The notes under the pieces were generated by a model. The model worked only from the letters and a program-made list of their open reading frames with translations, made no database searches and was not told where the DNA came from. This document shows, one piece after another, positions 1-9,187 of a DNA stretch of 64,000 nt (positions within the stretch are counted from its first letter, which is position 1; every line of letters begins with the position of its first letter). This stretch comes from Aquaticitalea lipolytica. Lineage in GTDB: Bacteria > Bacteroidota > Bacteroidia > Flavobacteriales > Flavobacteriaceae. The stretch spans positions 186,001 through 250,000 of the forward strand of contig NZ_BMIC01000002.1 in the NCBI RefSeq assembly GCF_014641635.1, given 5' to 3'. Position numbers and translations under genes: made by a program.

Positions 1-520
1 TATGTCTAAACTCAATAGCCAAAGGAAACTCTTTTGGCCAACGCTCAACAAACTCAACAACTCTATTAAAATCTTTTGGAGCAAAATTATTGTGCATTTG
101 CAAGAAAATTGTACCAAGCTTTTCTTGAAGATTTGATGCATTATTTAAATAATCTTCAACAATAGCGCTTACTTCATTTAATCGTTTCCAATGGCTGATT
201 TCTTGGTTTAATTTAGGAAAGAATTTAAAGTTTTTTGGTGTTTTATCATACCAACCAGAAAAAGTATCGGCTGGAAAAATTCTGTAAAAAGTTGCATTAA
301 GCTCAATAGAATTAAACTGACGTGAATAATATTCTAATTCATCTTTAGTCCCTTTAGGATAAAAACCCTTTAAATCGGCTTTATTCCATTTAGCACAACC
401 AACATATATTTCAGGTAAATTATCATCTTTAACCTTATTTAGCACACGTAATGTATCTATATGATCGATTGGTAAAGTAAAATCAATGTTTTCAGGATTA
501 TCGACACTTCCAAATTTCAT
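1..520 (-). CDS. DUF72 family protein, C-terminus cut by window edge
   Basis: Reading leftwards from the ATG at 520, the frame stays open to the window edge, so only the first ~173 residues are visible. The translation contains the DUF72 (YecE-like, TIM-barrel) signatures: an early IYVGCAKWNK segment, FYPKG, then FNSIELNATFYRIFP and further on FLQMHNNFAP and FPLAIEFRH. DUF72 proteins are widespread and have no firmly assigned reaction. The gene diverges from the 703 gene across a 182-bp AT-rich gap. Family assignment is confident; function is unknown. Confidence 0.85.
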   Translation of the reverse strand, partial: MKFGSVDNPENIDFTLPIDHIDTLRVLNKVKDDNLPEIYVGCAKWNKADLKGFYPKGTKDELEYYSRQFNSIELNATFYRIFPADTFSGWYDKTPKNFKFFPKLNQEISHWKRLNEVSAIVEDYLNNASNLQEKLGTIFLQMHNNFAPKDFNRVVEFVERWPKEFPLAIEFRH

Positions 521-702
521 CTTTTCATTAAATATTTACTCAAATATAAGTCATAAACTCTACAAATATTAAGCTATTTTGATATTAAACACCTATAATT
601 TAATGTGCTAAATCAATATTGTTAATAAACCGGTTAACAACAATTATATACAAATTCTTACAAACCCTACATTCTTTTTATTTTTAAATAAAACTAAACG
701 AC

Positions 703-1116
703 ATGCCTAACAGAACTACTGATTTGCTTAACATTCGTCCAGAAATTCATGATGCAATAGTTTTTGAAACTATGAGTGATGATGAACGGTTTCAAAACAC
801 AACTATTAGACCTGTAATTAAGCTACAGCACGATTTGCTAATTGAAGTTTTTAAAAATTATATTGTAAAGCATAAAAATGTATTTTATGAATTATCTTTG
901 CAGAAACAATTAGACTATATAGAAAACGCAATACATAAAGATATGAAGTTCCGTAACTCTGTTAAAGGGATGATTATTGGTCAATTTACGTTAGAAGAAT
1001 ATAGCATTTATATTAAAAATTCTTCTGCATTAAATAAACGTATTATGAATATTGTAAAAGAGCGTTTTATTAGTCATATACAAGTATTTGAGCCTAAAAT
1101 GGCTAAAGCTATATGA
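703..1116 (+). CDS. Conserved hypothetical protein, 137 aa
   Basis: A 137-residue protein predicted to be soluble, mostly helical and basic at the C-terminus, without signal peptide or membrane segment. I recognise no catalytic motif. Similar short proteins occur in other Flavobacteriaceae, where I recall them sometimes being labelled glyoxalase, but no metal-binding glyoxalase motif is visible here and I do not adopt that name. The stop overlaps the start of the GreA-like gene by four bases (ATGA), so the two are almost certainly translationally coupled. That suggests a transcription- or RNA-related role, but this is inference from context only. Confidence 0.7.
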   Translation: MPNRTTDLLNIRPEIHDAIVFETMSDDERFQNTTIRPVIKLQHDLLIEVFKNYIVKHKNVFYELSLQKQLDYIENAIHKDMKFRNSVKGMIIGQFTLEEYSIYIKNSSALNKRIMNIVKERFISHIQVFEPKMAKAI

Positions 1117-1559
1117 AGATAAAAAATGAACTACTACAAGCTTGTTATAACTATGCAAACAAACGCATAGCTAACTATAAAGCAGAGATTGAAACTATTA
1201 AAGAATCTATTGAAAGCAACGACAAAGGTGGCGATGAAGATGATGATTCTGGTAATGGAAAATTATTTAATGATTTAGAAAAAAATTCTCAACACTTAAG
1301 CGAAGCAAATAAAATGCTTGATGGACTAAAAAACATTAATGCTAATACTGTTTCTGAGAAAGTTATAGCTGGAAGTGTTGTAAAAACAACTAGCAATAAC
1401 TTTTTTATATCTATAAGTGCTGGAAAAATAGATTTGGAAGACAGTAGTTTTTTTGCTATTTCTCACCTCTCACCTATTGGTATGTTATTACTTGGAAAAG
1501 GTAAAGGAGACACTATTGAGTTTAATGGTAATACTTTTACAATAACAGAAGTTATATAA
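1113..1559 (+). CDS. GreA/GreB-like transcription elongation factor family protein
   Basis: 148 residues. The N-terminal ~80 residues are charged and coiled-coil-like, with an acidic GGDEDDDSG loop around residues 43-51. The C-terminal part ends in LSPIGMLLLGKGKGDTIEF, which matches the GreA/B C-terminal FKBP-like core (SPIGKALLGKKVGD type). Classical Gre factors stimulate transcript cleavage in backtracked RNA polymerase through acidic residues at the coiled-coil tip. The acidic loop could serve this, but the protein is diverged and may be a Gre-like RNA polymerase binder rather than true GreA. It overlaps the upstream gene by 4 bp and converges on the DUF2461 gene with an 8-bp overlap of coding ends. 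Confidence 0.7.
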   Translation: MKIKNELLQACYNYANKRIANYKAEIETIKESIESNDKGGDEDDDSGNGKLFNDLEKNSQHLSEANKMLDGLKNINANTVSEKVIAGSVVKTTSNNFFISISAGKIDLEDSSFFAISHLSPIGMLLLGKGKGDTIEFNGNTFTITEVI

Positions 1560-2232
1560 GAGATTCCCCATTGAGGTTTGTTGTAAGCACTTCGCTCATA
1601 TAATCAAAATATGGTCTTATAACTTTAAATGACGTATTTACATCATCTAAAAAATTATCTGCAACAACTTGTTTGTCTGTATATTCTTTGGTGAATATAT
1701 ATTGCTTTTTACGAATTAAATCAATTGCTGGATGTTCTTTGTCAAATCCTTTTGGAGCAGTTTTTAGTTCGTCACCAACAAAATCTCCCCAAGTAGATTT
1801 GAAGTCTTTTTGACTGATGATTTTACGAATTGGTTTGTCATCCATTTCAAATTCTTTACGAATACGAAATAAGTCTTCTTTTGAAGGCTCCCAAAATCCA
1901 GTTGCAATAAACGATTGATTGTTTGGTTGTATATGTAAGTAATAACCACCTCTTAGCTGTGGCTTTTTTCTATGATAAGAGCCTCCAAAGTGCGTTTTAT
2001 AAGGTGATTTATCTTTAGAAAATCGCACATCTCTGTAAATTCTAAACATTTTTACCTTATCAACTTCATCATGTGCTTTTAACGCTTCAAACAAAGATTG
2101 ATAAACTTTTTTAGCTCCAGATTCAATGCTTTTAAACTCTTTTTTATGCTCATTAAACCAATCTCTGTCATTATTTTTTTCAAGCTTCTTAAAAAAATCT
2201 AAAACATCTTGAGATATTATATTAGTTTTCAT
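1552..2232 (-). CDS. DUF2461 family protein
   Basis: 226 residues, the usual length for DUF2461 (TIGR02453). Seen in the sequence: an N-terminal FFKKLEKNNDRDWFNEHKK segment, then FRIYRDVRFSKDKSPYKTHFGG and GGYYLHIQP, which are the hallmark motifs of this family. The biochemical role is not established. There is no signal peptide, so it is probably cytosolic. The last codons overlap those of the convergent GreA-like gene by 8 bp, so no terminator fits between them. A shorter open frame inside it on the same strand is only a shadow. Confidence 0.85.
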   Translation of the reverse strand: MKTNIISQDVLDFFKKLEKNNDRDWFNEHKKEFKSIESGAKKVYQSLFEALKAHDEVDKVKMFRIYRDVRFSKDKSPYKTHFGGSYHRKKPQLRGGYYLHIQPNNQSFIATGFWEPSKEDLFRIRKEFEMDDKPIRKIISQKDFKSTWGDFVGDELKTAPKGFDKEHPAIDLIRKKQYIFTKEYTDKQVVADNFLDDVNTSFKVIRPYFDYMSEVLTTNLNGESLI

Positions 2233-2268
2233 GTACTAGTTTTTAAAATTTAGATGAGTTGTTTAAAA

Positions 2269-3336
2269 CTACAACCATTTTTTTCTTCTGAAATAAAATA
2301 GCATTAATATAAATAGCACTACCATAACACCTAAAAGAATAAAATATCCGTTTTTAGCTTGCAATTCTGGCATATTAGTGAAATTCATTCCGTAAATACC
2401 TGCAATAAAGGTTAGAGGTATAAATATTGTTGCAATAATTGTAAGCACTTTCATGACTTCATTCATTTTATTGCTAATAATAGACATATACATATCCATT
2501 AAACTCCAAATCATCTCTCTATAAATTTCAATATTTTCATTAACATTAATAATATGATCGTATAAATCTCTTAAATAATCATGTGTTTTTTCTTCAACAA
2601 ATGTGCTTTCAGTTTTGTTTAATTTACTTATAACTTCACGCAATGGAGAGGCAGAACGTCTAATTTTTAAAACTTCTCGTTTTAAAAGCTGAATGCTATT
2701 AATCATTTCGTTATCTGAGCTACTAACAAAAACATCATCTTCTAAATCTTCAATTTTATCTCCAAATGCCTCTATAACAGTAATATAATTATCTACAATA
2801 GCATCTAAAATACTATACATTAAATAATCTGAACCTGCTCCTCTAATTCTTCCTTTAGGAGTAGATATTCTCTCTCGTAACTCATTAAAAACATCTCCAT
2901 CAGCTTCTTGAAAAGTTAAAACAAAATCTTCTCCAACAATTAAACTTATTTGCTCATATTTAAGATCATCTTCTTCTTTAAAGAAAATCATTTTAAGTAC
3001 AATAAAAATGTAATTATCATACTCATCTAACTTAGGTCTATGATTTGTGTTTACAATATCTTCAAGAGTTAAAGGGTGAAGATTGTAGTGCAAACCTAGT
3101 TTTTCAATTTCTTTTACATCGTTGAGACCGTTTACATTAACCCAAGTTATATTACCATTCCCTTTAAGATTAAAAGCATCTTCAACACGCTTTGATTCAA
3201 TTTTTTTATATGAATCTTTATCAAAATTAATTATTTCAACATGAGTGTCATCAGATTGTTTAGTTCCTCTATATGACATAGTTCCTGGAGGAAGATTCCT
3301 AACCTTATATACTTTTTTTCTCTTTTTAAGTTTCAT
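2269..3336 (-). CDS. corA: CorA family magnesium/cobalt transporter
   Basis: 355 residues, typical of CorA. A large cytosolic N-terminal domain is followed by a long helix and two C-terminal membrane segments (about residues 293-314 and 329-349). The selectivity motif YGMNF lies at about residues 315-319, between the two. CorA forms a pentamer in the inner membrane and passes Mg2+ (and Co2+/Ni2+). The basic C-terminal tail (RRKKWL) fits a cytosolic end. It follows the DUF2461 start by only ~36 bp on the same strand, so the two could share a transcript, with corA first. Confidence 0.93.
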   Translation of the reverse strand: MKLKKRKKVYKVRNLPPGTMSYRGTKQSDDTHVEIINFDKDSYKKIESKRVEDAFNLKGNGNITWVNVNGLNDVKEIEKLGLHYNLHPLTLEDIVNTNHRPKLDEYDNYIFIVLKMIFFKEEDDLKYEQISLIVGEDFVLTFQEADGDVFNELRERISTPKGRIRGAGSDYLMYSILDAIVDNYITVIEAFGDKIEDLEDDVFVSSSDNEMINSIQLLKREVLKIRRSASPLREVISKLNKTESTFVEEKTHDYLRDLYDHIINVNENIEIYREMIWSLMDMYMSIISNKMNEVMKVLTIIATIFIPLTFIAGIYGMNFTNMPELQAKNGYFILLGVMVVLFILMLFYFRRKKWL

Positions 3337-3542
3337 GAATTTAATTTATATTCCCTACTCTGTAGAACTTTAAAAGTATAAAAACTTTTTATCATAGGGT
3401 GTATCAATTAAAGAATAAGTATTTATTATAAATAACTTTAATTTATAAATGATAAATGTGATATTTTCGTTTTATACATATAAGGTTTGCTTTTTGAAAA
3501 TTTTTTCATTAATATGCAAATTAAATTTTTACAGAAGAATAC

Positions 3543-3767
3543 ATGGGAAGACCACCTACAAGACCTATAAAATTCAGAGATGGATTTTATATCGAGATAA
3601 GAAATAAAGGAAAAAATACTGGAATAAAAATTCACAGAGACACTAAGGCTCAAATGCTTAGAACTATAAAAGAATATGAGCAATCTAAAGATGTAATTAT
3701 TTTTGGAGAGTCTAAAGATGGTAAATGGGTTGAAAAAGAGCCTGTTCTTCACGTTGTTGAAGACTAA
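3543..3767 (+). CDS. Small conserved hypothetical protein, 74 aa
   Basis: A 74-residue basic protein starting MGRPPTRPIKFRDGFYIEIR and ending in an acidic HVVED tail. The reading frame has good coding character with charged, balanced residues. A longer frame on the opposite strand over the same bases is rich in Phe, Ser and Ile and looks like a shadow. The GRPPTRP start could contact nucleic acid in the manner of an AT-hook, but that is only a guess. The family is unrecognised. It stands alone between corA (divergent) and a small membrane protein gene 100 bp downstream. Confidence 0.7.
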   Translation: MGRPPTRPIKFRDGFYIEIRNKGKNTGIKIHRDTKAQMLRTIKEYEQSKDVIIFGESKDGKWVEKEPVLHVVED

Positions 3768-3867
3768 ATTTTGTCTTTAAAAAACTGCTAAATCGATTGT
3801 TTTTTATTTAATTATCAAATTATTTCATAAATTGTTTTAAAATTTTAACCAACTAAAACTAATATTT

Positions 3868-4287
3868 ATGAAAAATTCTTTGACTAAACCACCTGTTTGG
3901 TTTTGGATTGTAAGTGTACTTGCACTTCTTTGGAATGCAATGGGTGTAATCGCCTATTTGACAAGAGCTTTTGCTACTGACGAAATGATTGCTCAACTAG
4001 AACCAGAGCAACAAGCAGAATTTTTAATTGAGTATCCAGCTTGGGTTACAGCAGCTTTTGCTTTGGCAGTTTTTTGCGGTTTCTTAGCATGTGTTTCTCT
4101 ATTAATGAGAAAAAAATGGGCTTATACTTTGTTTATTGTTTCTGCTATTGCAGCTTTTGCACAACATGTATATATATTTATGAATGTAGAAGTTCAAAGC
4201 TACGTAATGCCAGTTATGGTTATAGTAGTTTGCTTGTTCTTAATATGGTTTTCCAAAAATTCAGTTTCAAAACATTGGATAGCATAA
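3868..4287 (+). CDS. Small four-helix integral membrane protein
   Basis: 139 residues with four predicted membrane segments (about 11-31, 53-75, 83-101 and 110-127) and little outside the membrane. Bacteroidota relatives of this size are often labelled 'sugar transporter', but nothing here supports a specific substrate. Its stop is followed 26 bp later by a strong bidirectional terminator shared with the histidine operon. It is probably monocistronic. Confidence 0.75.
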   Translation: MKNSLTKPPVWFWIVSVLALLWNAMGVIAYLTRAFATDEMIAQLEPEQQAEFLIEYPAWVTAAFALAVFCGFLACVSLLMRKKWAYTLFIVSAIAAFAQHVYIFMNVEVQSYVMPVMVIVVCLFLIWFSKNSVSKHWIA

Positions 4288-4312
4288 TTTATAACCAACC
4301 AAATTTTATTTT

Positions 4313-4343
4313 AAAAAGGCATTAGTAAATCTAATGCCTTTTT
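4313..4343. terminator. Bidirectional intrinsic terminator between membrane protein gene and his operon
   Basis: Perfect 13-bp stem AAAAAGGCATTAG / CTAATGCCTTTTT with a 5-nt TAAAT loop (arms 4313-4325 and 4331-4343). A-tract and T-tract flanks give a U-run in both directions. It lies between the convergent ends at 4287 and 4350 and so can terminate both the small membrane protein gene and the eight-gene his operon. Confidence 0.88.
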
Positions 4344-4349
4344 TAATAA

Positions 4350-4949
4350 CTATTTATGCCTTTCTTTAAGTGTCTTTACCACATCTTTTAATGTAAACCC
4401 TTTTGCTTGAAGCAATATCAAATAATGAAACAGCAAATCTGCACTTTCGTTAATAAATAAATCGTCATTATCATCTTTAGCTTCTATAACAACTTCTACA
4501 GCTTCCTCTCCTACTTTTTGAGCTATTTTATTAATGCCTTTAGAAAATAGTGATGACACATACGAGTCTTCTGGATTAAAATTAGCCTTTCTGTCTGCAA
4601 TGATGGTTTCCAGTTTTGAAACAAATCCAAAGTTTTCATTATTTGACTCATTCCAACAAGTATCGCTTCCTTTATGACACGTTGCACCAATTGGATTAAC
4701 TTGAATAAGCAAAGCATCATTATCACAATCTAATTTAATATCAACAAGATTAAGATAGTGACCACTCTCCTCGCCTTTTGTCCATAACCGTTGTTTTGTT
4801 CTGCTATAGAAAGTTACTTTTTTACTTTCTTTTGTTTTATTAAATGCTTCTTCATTCATATAACCTAACATCAAGACATTTTTTGTAATTGCATCTTGTA
4901 TTACTGCAGGAACTAATCCATCATTATTTTTATTAAAATTTATAGTCAT
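4350..4949 (-). CDS. hisIE: Bifunctional phosphoribosyl-AMP cyclohydrolase / phosphoribosyl-ATP pyrophosphatase
   Basis: 199 residues catalysing steps 2 and 3 of histidine synthesis. The N-terminal HisI half (about 1-100) has the metal-binding DCDNDALLIQV and the Cys-containing ATCHKGSDTCW motif. The C-terminal HisE half (about 108-199) has KVGEEAVEVVIEA, the MazG-like acidic metal-binding helix. The fused form is normal in Bacteroidota. The start overlaps the hisF stop in a TAATG arrangement. It is the last gene of the operon, directly before the terminator at 4313-4343. Confidence 0.96.
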   Translation of the reverse strand: MTINFNKNNDGLVPAVIQDAITKNVLMLGYMNEEAFNKTKESKKVTFYSRTKQRLWTKGEESGHYLNLVDIKLDCDNDALLIQVNPIGATCHKGSDTCWNESNNENFGFVSKLETIIADRKANFNPEDSYVSSLFSKGINKIAQKVGEEAVEVVIEAKDDNDDLFINESADLLFHYLILLQAKGFTLKDVVKTLKERHK

Positions 4950-5704
4950 TATAATCGTACTTCAATATTATTATTTTTCAATTCTTTTTTTAAATCTTGA
5001 ATAGCTATTTCTTTGAAATGAAATACACTAGCAGCTAAAGCAGCATCAGACTTACCTATATTAAATGCATCTACAAAATGCTGTATAGATCCTGCGCCTC
5101 CTGAAGCTATTATTTGAATATTTAATTCTTCAGATAATTTAGCTAAAGCATCGTTAGCAAAGCCTTCTTTAGTGCCATCATTATTCATCGATGTAAATAA
5201 GATTTCTCCTGCTCCACGCTGTTCAGCTTCTTTTGCCCAATCAAATAAATCTAAATCTGTTGCAACACTTCCACCAGCCAAATGCACTCTCCAATTTTCT
5301 TCAATCTGTTTTGCATCAATTGCTACTACAATACATTGACTCCCAAATTTGTTTGACAACTCATTAATTAATTCTGGTCGTTTTATTGCAGAAGAATTTA
5401 TAGATATTTTGTCTGCACCAAATTTTAAAAGCCTATCTACATCATCAATTGAAGAAATACCACCTCCAACTGTAAATGGTATATTAACTTGCTCTGCAAC
5501 TTTTAAAACCATTTCTAAAGTTGTGTTTCTTCCTTCAAGTGTGGCTGAAATATCCAAAAACACAAGTTCATCAGCACCTTCATCTGCATATTTTTTTGCT
5601 AGTTCAACTGGATCTCCTGCATCTCTTAATCCAACAAAATTTATACCTTTAACAGTACGACCATTTTTTATGTCTAAGCAGGGAATTATTCGTTTTGTTA
5701 ACAT
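4949..5704 (-). CDS. hisF: Imidazole glycerol phosphate synthase, cyclase subunit
   Basis: 251 residues, a full-length (beta-alpha)8 barrel. HisF pairs with HisH, using ammonia from glutamine to turn PRFAR into imidazole-glycerol phosphate and AICAR. The catalytic aspartates are in place: D11 in [11 protein letters not shown] and D130 in VVAIDAK. The phosphate-binding glycine loops FTVGGGISS and ASGGAGS are also present. It starts one base after the hisA stop and overlaps the hisIE start by one base. Confidence 0.97.
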   Translation of the reverse strand: MLTKRIIPCLDIKNGRTVKGINFVGLRDAGDPVELAKKYADEGADELVFLDISATLEGRNTTLEMVLKVAEQVNIPFTVGGGISSIDDVDRLLKFGADKISINSSAIKRPELINELSNKFGSQCIVVAIDAKQIEENWRVHLAGGSVATDLDLFDWAKEAEQRGAGEILFTSMNNDGTKEGFANDALAKLSEELNIQIIASGGAGSIQHFVDAFNIGKSDAALAASVFHFKEIAIQDLKKELKNNNIEVRL

Positions 5705-5705
5705 T

Positions 5706-6437
5706 TTAAAAATGTGTTTCTAAGTCTCTTAAACTAATTTCACCTTCATATAAAGCTTTACCTATAATTACTGCTTCACAACCGAGATCTTCTAACTGGT
5801 TAAGATCATTAATTGAAGTTACACCACCAGATGCTATTAGCTTTATAGATTGTCCATCACTATTAGAACACTCATTTATTATTTTCTTATATAATTCAAT
5901 TGAAGGCCCTTCTAACATTCCATCTTTAGAGATATCTGTACAGATTACATATTGAACGTGCTTTTTTTGATACTCTTTTATAAAAGGAATAACATTTAAA
6001 TGACTTTTCTTTTGCCAACCACTAATTGCGATTTTTTCATCTAAGCAATCTGCACCAAGTATAATTTTTGTTCCACCATACTTTTCAATCCATCCTTCAA
6101 AAGTTTTAGTATCATTAACAGCTATACTTCCTCCTGTAATTTGTTTTGCTCCTGAGTTAAATGCAATATGCAAATCTTCATTTGCTCTTAGTCCACCACC
6201 AAAATCAATTTTTAAGCTGGTTTTTGACGCTATCTGCTCTAACACTTTATAATTTATTATTCGTTGTGCTTTAGCTCCATCTAAGTCCACCAGATGCAAA
6301 TACTCAATACCTGCTGATTCAAATTGCTTTGCTACCTCTAATGGATTTTCGTTATATATTTTTTTTGTGCTATAGTCGCCTTTTGTGAGCCTAACACATT
6401 TGCCTTCAATAATGTCTATTGCTGGTATAATTCTCAT
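5706..6437 (-). CDS. hisA: Phosphoribosylformimino-AICAR ribotide isomerase
   Basis: 243 residues, a (beta-alpha)8 barrel homologous to HisF. It isomerises ProFAR to PRFAR, the fourth step of the pathway. The catalytic pair is D8 (IPAIDIIEG) and D130 (LGADCLD). The phosphate loops KIDFGGGLR and IASGGVTS are intact. It lies between hisH (one-base gap) and hisF in the tightly packed operon. Confidence 0.97.
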   Translation of the reverse strand: MRIIPAIDIIEGKCVRLTKGDYSTKKIYNENPLEVAKQFESAGIEYLHLVDLDGAKAQRIINYKVLEQIASKTSLKIDFGGGLRANEDLHIAFNSGAKQITGGSIAVNDTKTFEGWIEKYGGTKIILGADCLDEKIAISGWQKKSHLNVIPFIKEYQKKHVQYVICTDISKDGMLEGPSIELYKKIINECSNSDGQSIKLIASGGVTSINDLNQLEDLGCEAVIIGKALYEGEISLRDLETHF

Positions 6438-6438
6438 A

Positions 6439-7020
6439 TTATAATTCTAAAAAATTCTTTAATACTTGTTCTCCTACAATACTACTCTTTTCTGGGTGAA
6501 ATTGTACACCATAAAAATTATCTTTTTGTAAAGCAGAGCTATAATTATAATTGTAGTTGGTTACTGAAATTGTTTCTTTGCATATCTCAGCATAGTAACT
6601 ATGTACAAGATACATATATTCGCCATCAGATATGCCGTTAAAAAGCATTGATTTTAAATTTGTTATTGTATTCCATCCTATTTGAGGAACTTTTACTTTA
6701 TTTGAAAAACGCTTGATATTTGTATTAAAAACACCTAAGCCTTTTGTATCTCCTTCTTCAGTATGATTGCATAGCAATTGCATACCTAAACAAATGCCTA
6801 AAACAGGCTGTTTTAGCTTTGGTATGAGCACATCTAATCCACTTTCTTTTAGTTTTTGCATTGCATTACTTGCTTCACCAACTCCAGGAAAAATTATTTT
6901 ATCTGCAGCCAAAATTTCTTCAGGAATGTTAGACAATTTTGCTTCCACACCTAAACGTTTAAAAGCAAACTGAATACTTTTAATATTTCCTGCACCATAA
7001 TCTATTATTACTAATTTCAT
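6439..7020 (-). CDS. hisH: Imidazole glycerol phosphate synthase, glutamine amidotransferase subunit
   Basis: 193 residues of class I glutamine amidotransferase, supplying ammonia to HisF. The catalytic triad is visible: C77 in GICLGMQLL, and H175 and E177 in QFHPEKSS. The oxyanion-loop region [10 protein letters not shown] is also present. The start overlaps the hisB stop by one base (TAATG), implying coupled translation. Length and motifs are normal. Confidence 0.97.
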   Translation of the reverse strand: MKLVIIDYGAGNIKSIQFAFKRLGVEAKLSNIPEEILAADKIIFPGVGEASNAMQKLKESGLDVLIPKLKQPVLGICLGMQLLCNHTEEGDTKGLGVFNTNIKRFSNKVKVPQIGWNTITNLKSMLFNGISDGEYMYLVHSYYAEICKETISVTNYNYNYSSALQKDNFYGVQFHPEKSSIVGEQVLKNFLEL

Positions 7021-8153
7021 TATAACATTCCTTTTGTAGATGGTAAAATCATTTTTTCTACATCGCGTTTTACTGCCATTTTAATTGCTTTCGCAAAGGC
7101 TTTAAAGATGGCTTCTATTTTATGGTGTTCGTTTACGCCTTCTGCTTTTATATTTAAATTACACTTTGCTCCATCTGTAAATGATTTAAAAAAATGAAAA
7201 AACATTTCTGTTGGCATTTTGCCTATCATTTCACGCTTAAAATCTGCTTCCCAGACTAACCAATTTCTGCCTCCAAAATCTATTGCTACTTGAGCAAAAC
7301 AATCATCCATAGGCAAGCAAAACCCATAACGTTCAATACCTAATTTGTTTCCTAAAGTAGATGCAAAAACTTCTCCTAAAGCAATAGCTGTATCTTCGAT
7401 TGTGTGATGCTCATCAACTTCCAAATCGCCAATTACTTTAATATCCAAATCTAATTGTCCATGACGAGCTATTTGATCTAACATATGATCAAAAAAAGCA
7501 ATTCCAGTATCTATATTGCTTTGTCCTGTTCCATCAAGATTTAGATGTATTTTAATTTTAGTTTCATTAGTATTTCTTTCAATAAAACCTGTTCTAGCTT
7601 CAACTTTTAGAAATTTATAAATGACTTCCCAATCATTACTTTCTAATGCTATATATTTATCAAGCTCTTCACGTTTTACACTAATTTCATTTGTTCCAAG
7701 ATTGGTATTGTTATTTATAAAAATACCTTTGGCTTTAAGGTTTTTTGCTAATTCAACATCTGTAAACCTGTCTCCAATAACAAAAGAGTTTGTTAAATCA
7801 TAATCTTCAGAAAAATACCGTGTTAATAAACCTGTGTTTGGTTTGCGAGTTGGCGCATTATCTTCAGGCAAAGATGGATCAATAAACTGATGTTTAAATT
7901 CAATTCCTTCATTCTTAAATGATTCTATAATAAAATTATGAACTGGCCAAAAGGTGTCTTCAGGAAAACTATTTGTTCCTAGTCCATCCTGATTTGTAAT
8001 CATAACAATTTCGAAATCTAATTCTTTAGCAATTTTGCCTAAATACTGAAACACTTTAGGATAAAATAATAGCTTTTCAAAAGCATCAATTTGCTTGTCT
8101 TCTGGTTCAATTATTAGTGTTCCGTCTCTATCTATAAATAATACTCTCTTCAT
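7020..8153 (-). CDS. hisB: Bifunctional histidinol-phosphatase / imidazoleglycerol-phosphate dehydratase
   Basis: 377 residues. The N-terminal HAD phosphatase domain (about 1-165) carries the nucleophile motif FIDRDGTLI and later [10 protein letters not shown]. The C-terminal IGP dehydratase (about 178-377) carries [29 protein letters not shown] and [11 protein letters not shown], the His/Glu clusters that bind two Mn ions. It therefore performs steps 6 and 8 of the pathway. This fusion is known in enterobacteria and Bacteroidota. The start overlaps the hisC stop by 4 bp (ATGA). Confidence 0.97.
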   Translation of the reverse strand: MKRVLFIDRDGTLIIEPEDKQIDAFEKLLFYPKVFQYLGKIAKELDFEIVMITNQDGLGTNSFPEDTFWPVHNFIIESFKNEGIEFKHQFIDPSLPEDNAPTRKPNTGLLTRYFSEDYDLTNSFVIGDRFTDVELAKNLKAKGIFINNNTNLGTNEISVKREELDKYIALESNDWEVIYKFLKVEARTGFIERNTNETKIKIHLNLDGTGQSNIDTGIAFFDHMLDQIARHGQLDLDIKVIGDLEVDEHHTIEDTAIALGEVFASTLGNKLGIERYGFCLPMDDCFAQVAIDFGGRNWLVWEADFKREMIGKMPTEMFFHFFKSFTDGAKCNLNIKAEGVNEHHKIEAIFKAFAKAIKMAVKRDVEKMILPSTKGML

Positions 8154-9187
8154 TTTATGGATTTAAATGCATTAATTAGTTTTTTGTTTTCTATGTCATT
8201 ACCAACCGTAAGTCTTAAACAATTTTTACACAAAGGCTGATTTGTTCTATTACGAATTACGATTCCCTTTTCTATAAGTTGTGAATAGCGTTTATTGGCC
8301 TCATCAACTTTCATCAGAATAAAATTTGCATCAGATGGATATATTTTATTTATAAATGAAATGTTATCTAACTCTGAAATTAGCCATTCACGTTGCAGTA
8401 AAATCTGTTGAATTTCTTTTGAAACCTCTTTAGGTTTTGATAAACGTTCTATAGCTTTTAATTGCGTTAGTTCGTTAACATTATATGGAGGTTTTATTCG
8501 GTTTAATATGGAGATAATTTCTTCTGAAGCATAACAAGCTCCAAGTCTTATTCCAGCCATTCCGTATGCTTTTGACAGTGTTTGAGTGACAATTAAATTA
8601 GGAAAATCATTGAGTTTATTTAACCAGCTTTCTTGTTTAGAAAAATCTATATATGCTTCATCAATAACAACTATGCCTCTGAAGCTTTTAAGTAATTTTT
8701 CAACTTCATTTTCACTAAAACTATTCCCTGTTGGATTGTTTGGTGAGCATAAAAATAAAATTTTACTATCTTCATTTGATGCTTTTAAAATTTGTTCTAC
8801 TTGCGGCTGAAATGAATCTGACAAGTTTACTTTTATAACTTTTACTGCATTAATATTTGCAAGCACTTCATACATACCATAAGTTGGTGGTAGTGTTACA
8901 ATATTATCTTGATTTGGTTCACAAAATACTCTAATTATTAAATCAAGAATTTCATCGCTGCCATTTCCTAAAAAGATGTTATCAATTTTAATGTTTTTAA
9001 TTTTTGAAAGTTTCTCTTTTACTTTTAATTGCTGTGGATCTGGATAACGATTTACACCATTCTCAAATGGATTCTCATTAGCATCTAAAAACACCTTGCT
9101 CTCATTAAAGTCTTTAAATTCATCTCTAGCTGAAGAGTATGGCTTTAAATCTTTTATATTGTCTCTTATTAGATTTTGTATATCCAT
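8150..9187 (-). CDS. hisC: Histidinol-phosphate aminotransferase
   Basis: 345 residues of fold-type I PLP enzyme, transferring the amino group from glutamate to imidazole-acetol phosphate. Motifs seen: the cofactor-loop [31 protein letters not shown] and the PLP-lysine motif [15 protein letters not shown]-terminal RLTVGN binds the substrate carboxylate. It overlaps hisD by one base upstream and hisB by four downstream. Length is normal. Confidence 0.97.
   Translation of the reverse strand: MDIQNLIRDNIKDLKPYSSARDEFKDFNESKVFLDANENPFENGVNRYPDPQQLKVKEKLSKIKNIKIDNIFLGNGSDEILDLIIRVFCEPNQDNIVTLPPTYGMYEVLANINAVKVIKVNLSDSFQPQVEQILKASNEDSKILFLCSPNNPTGNSFSENEVEKLLKSFRGIVVIDEAYIDFSKQESWLNKLNDFPNLIVTQTLSKAYGMAGIRLGACYASEEIISILNRIKPPYNVNELTQLKAIERLSKPKEVSKEIQQILLQREWLISELDNISFINKIYPSDANFILMKVDEANKRYSQLIEKGIVIRNRTNQPLCKNCLRLTVGNDIENKKLINAFKSIK

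Noticed and set aside
3438-3752. 104-codon frame on the minus strand
   Set aside because: It is rich in Phe, Ser and Ile and overlaps the better-balanced 74-codon gene on the plus strand.
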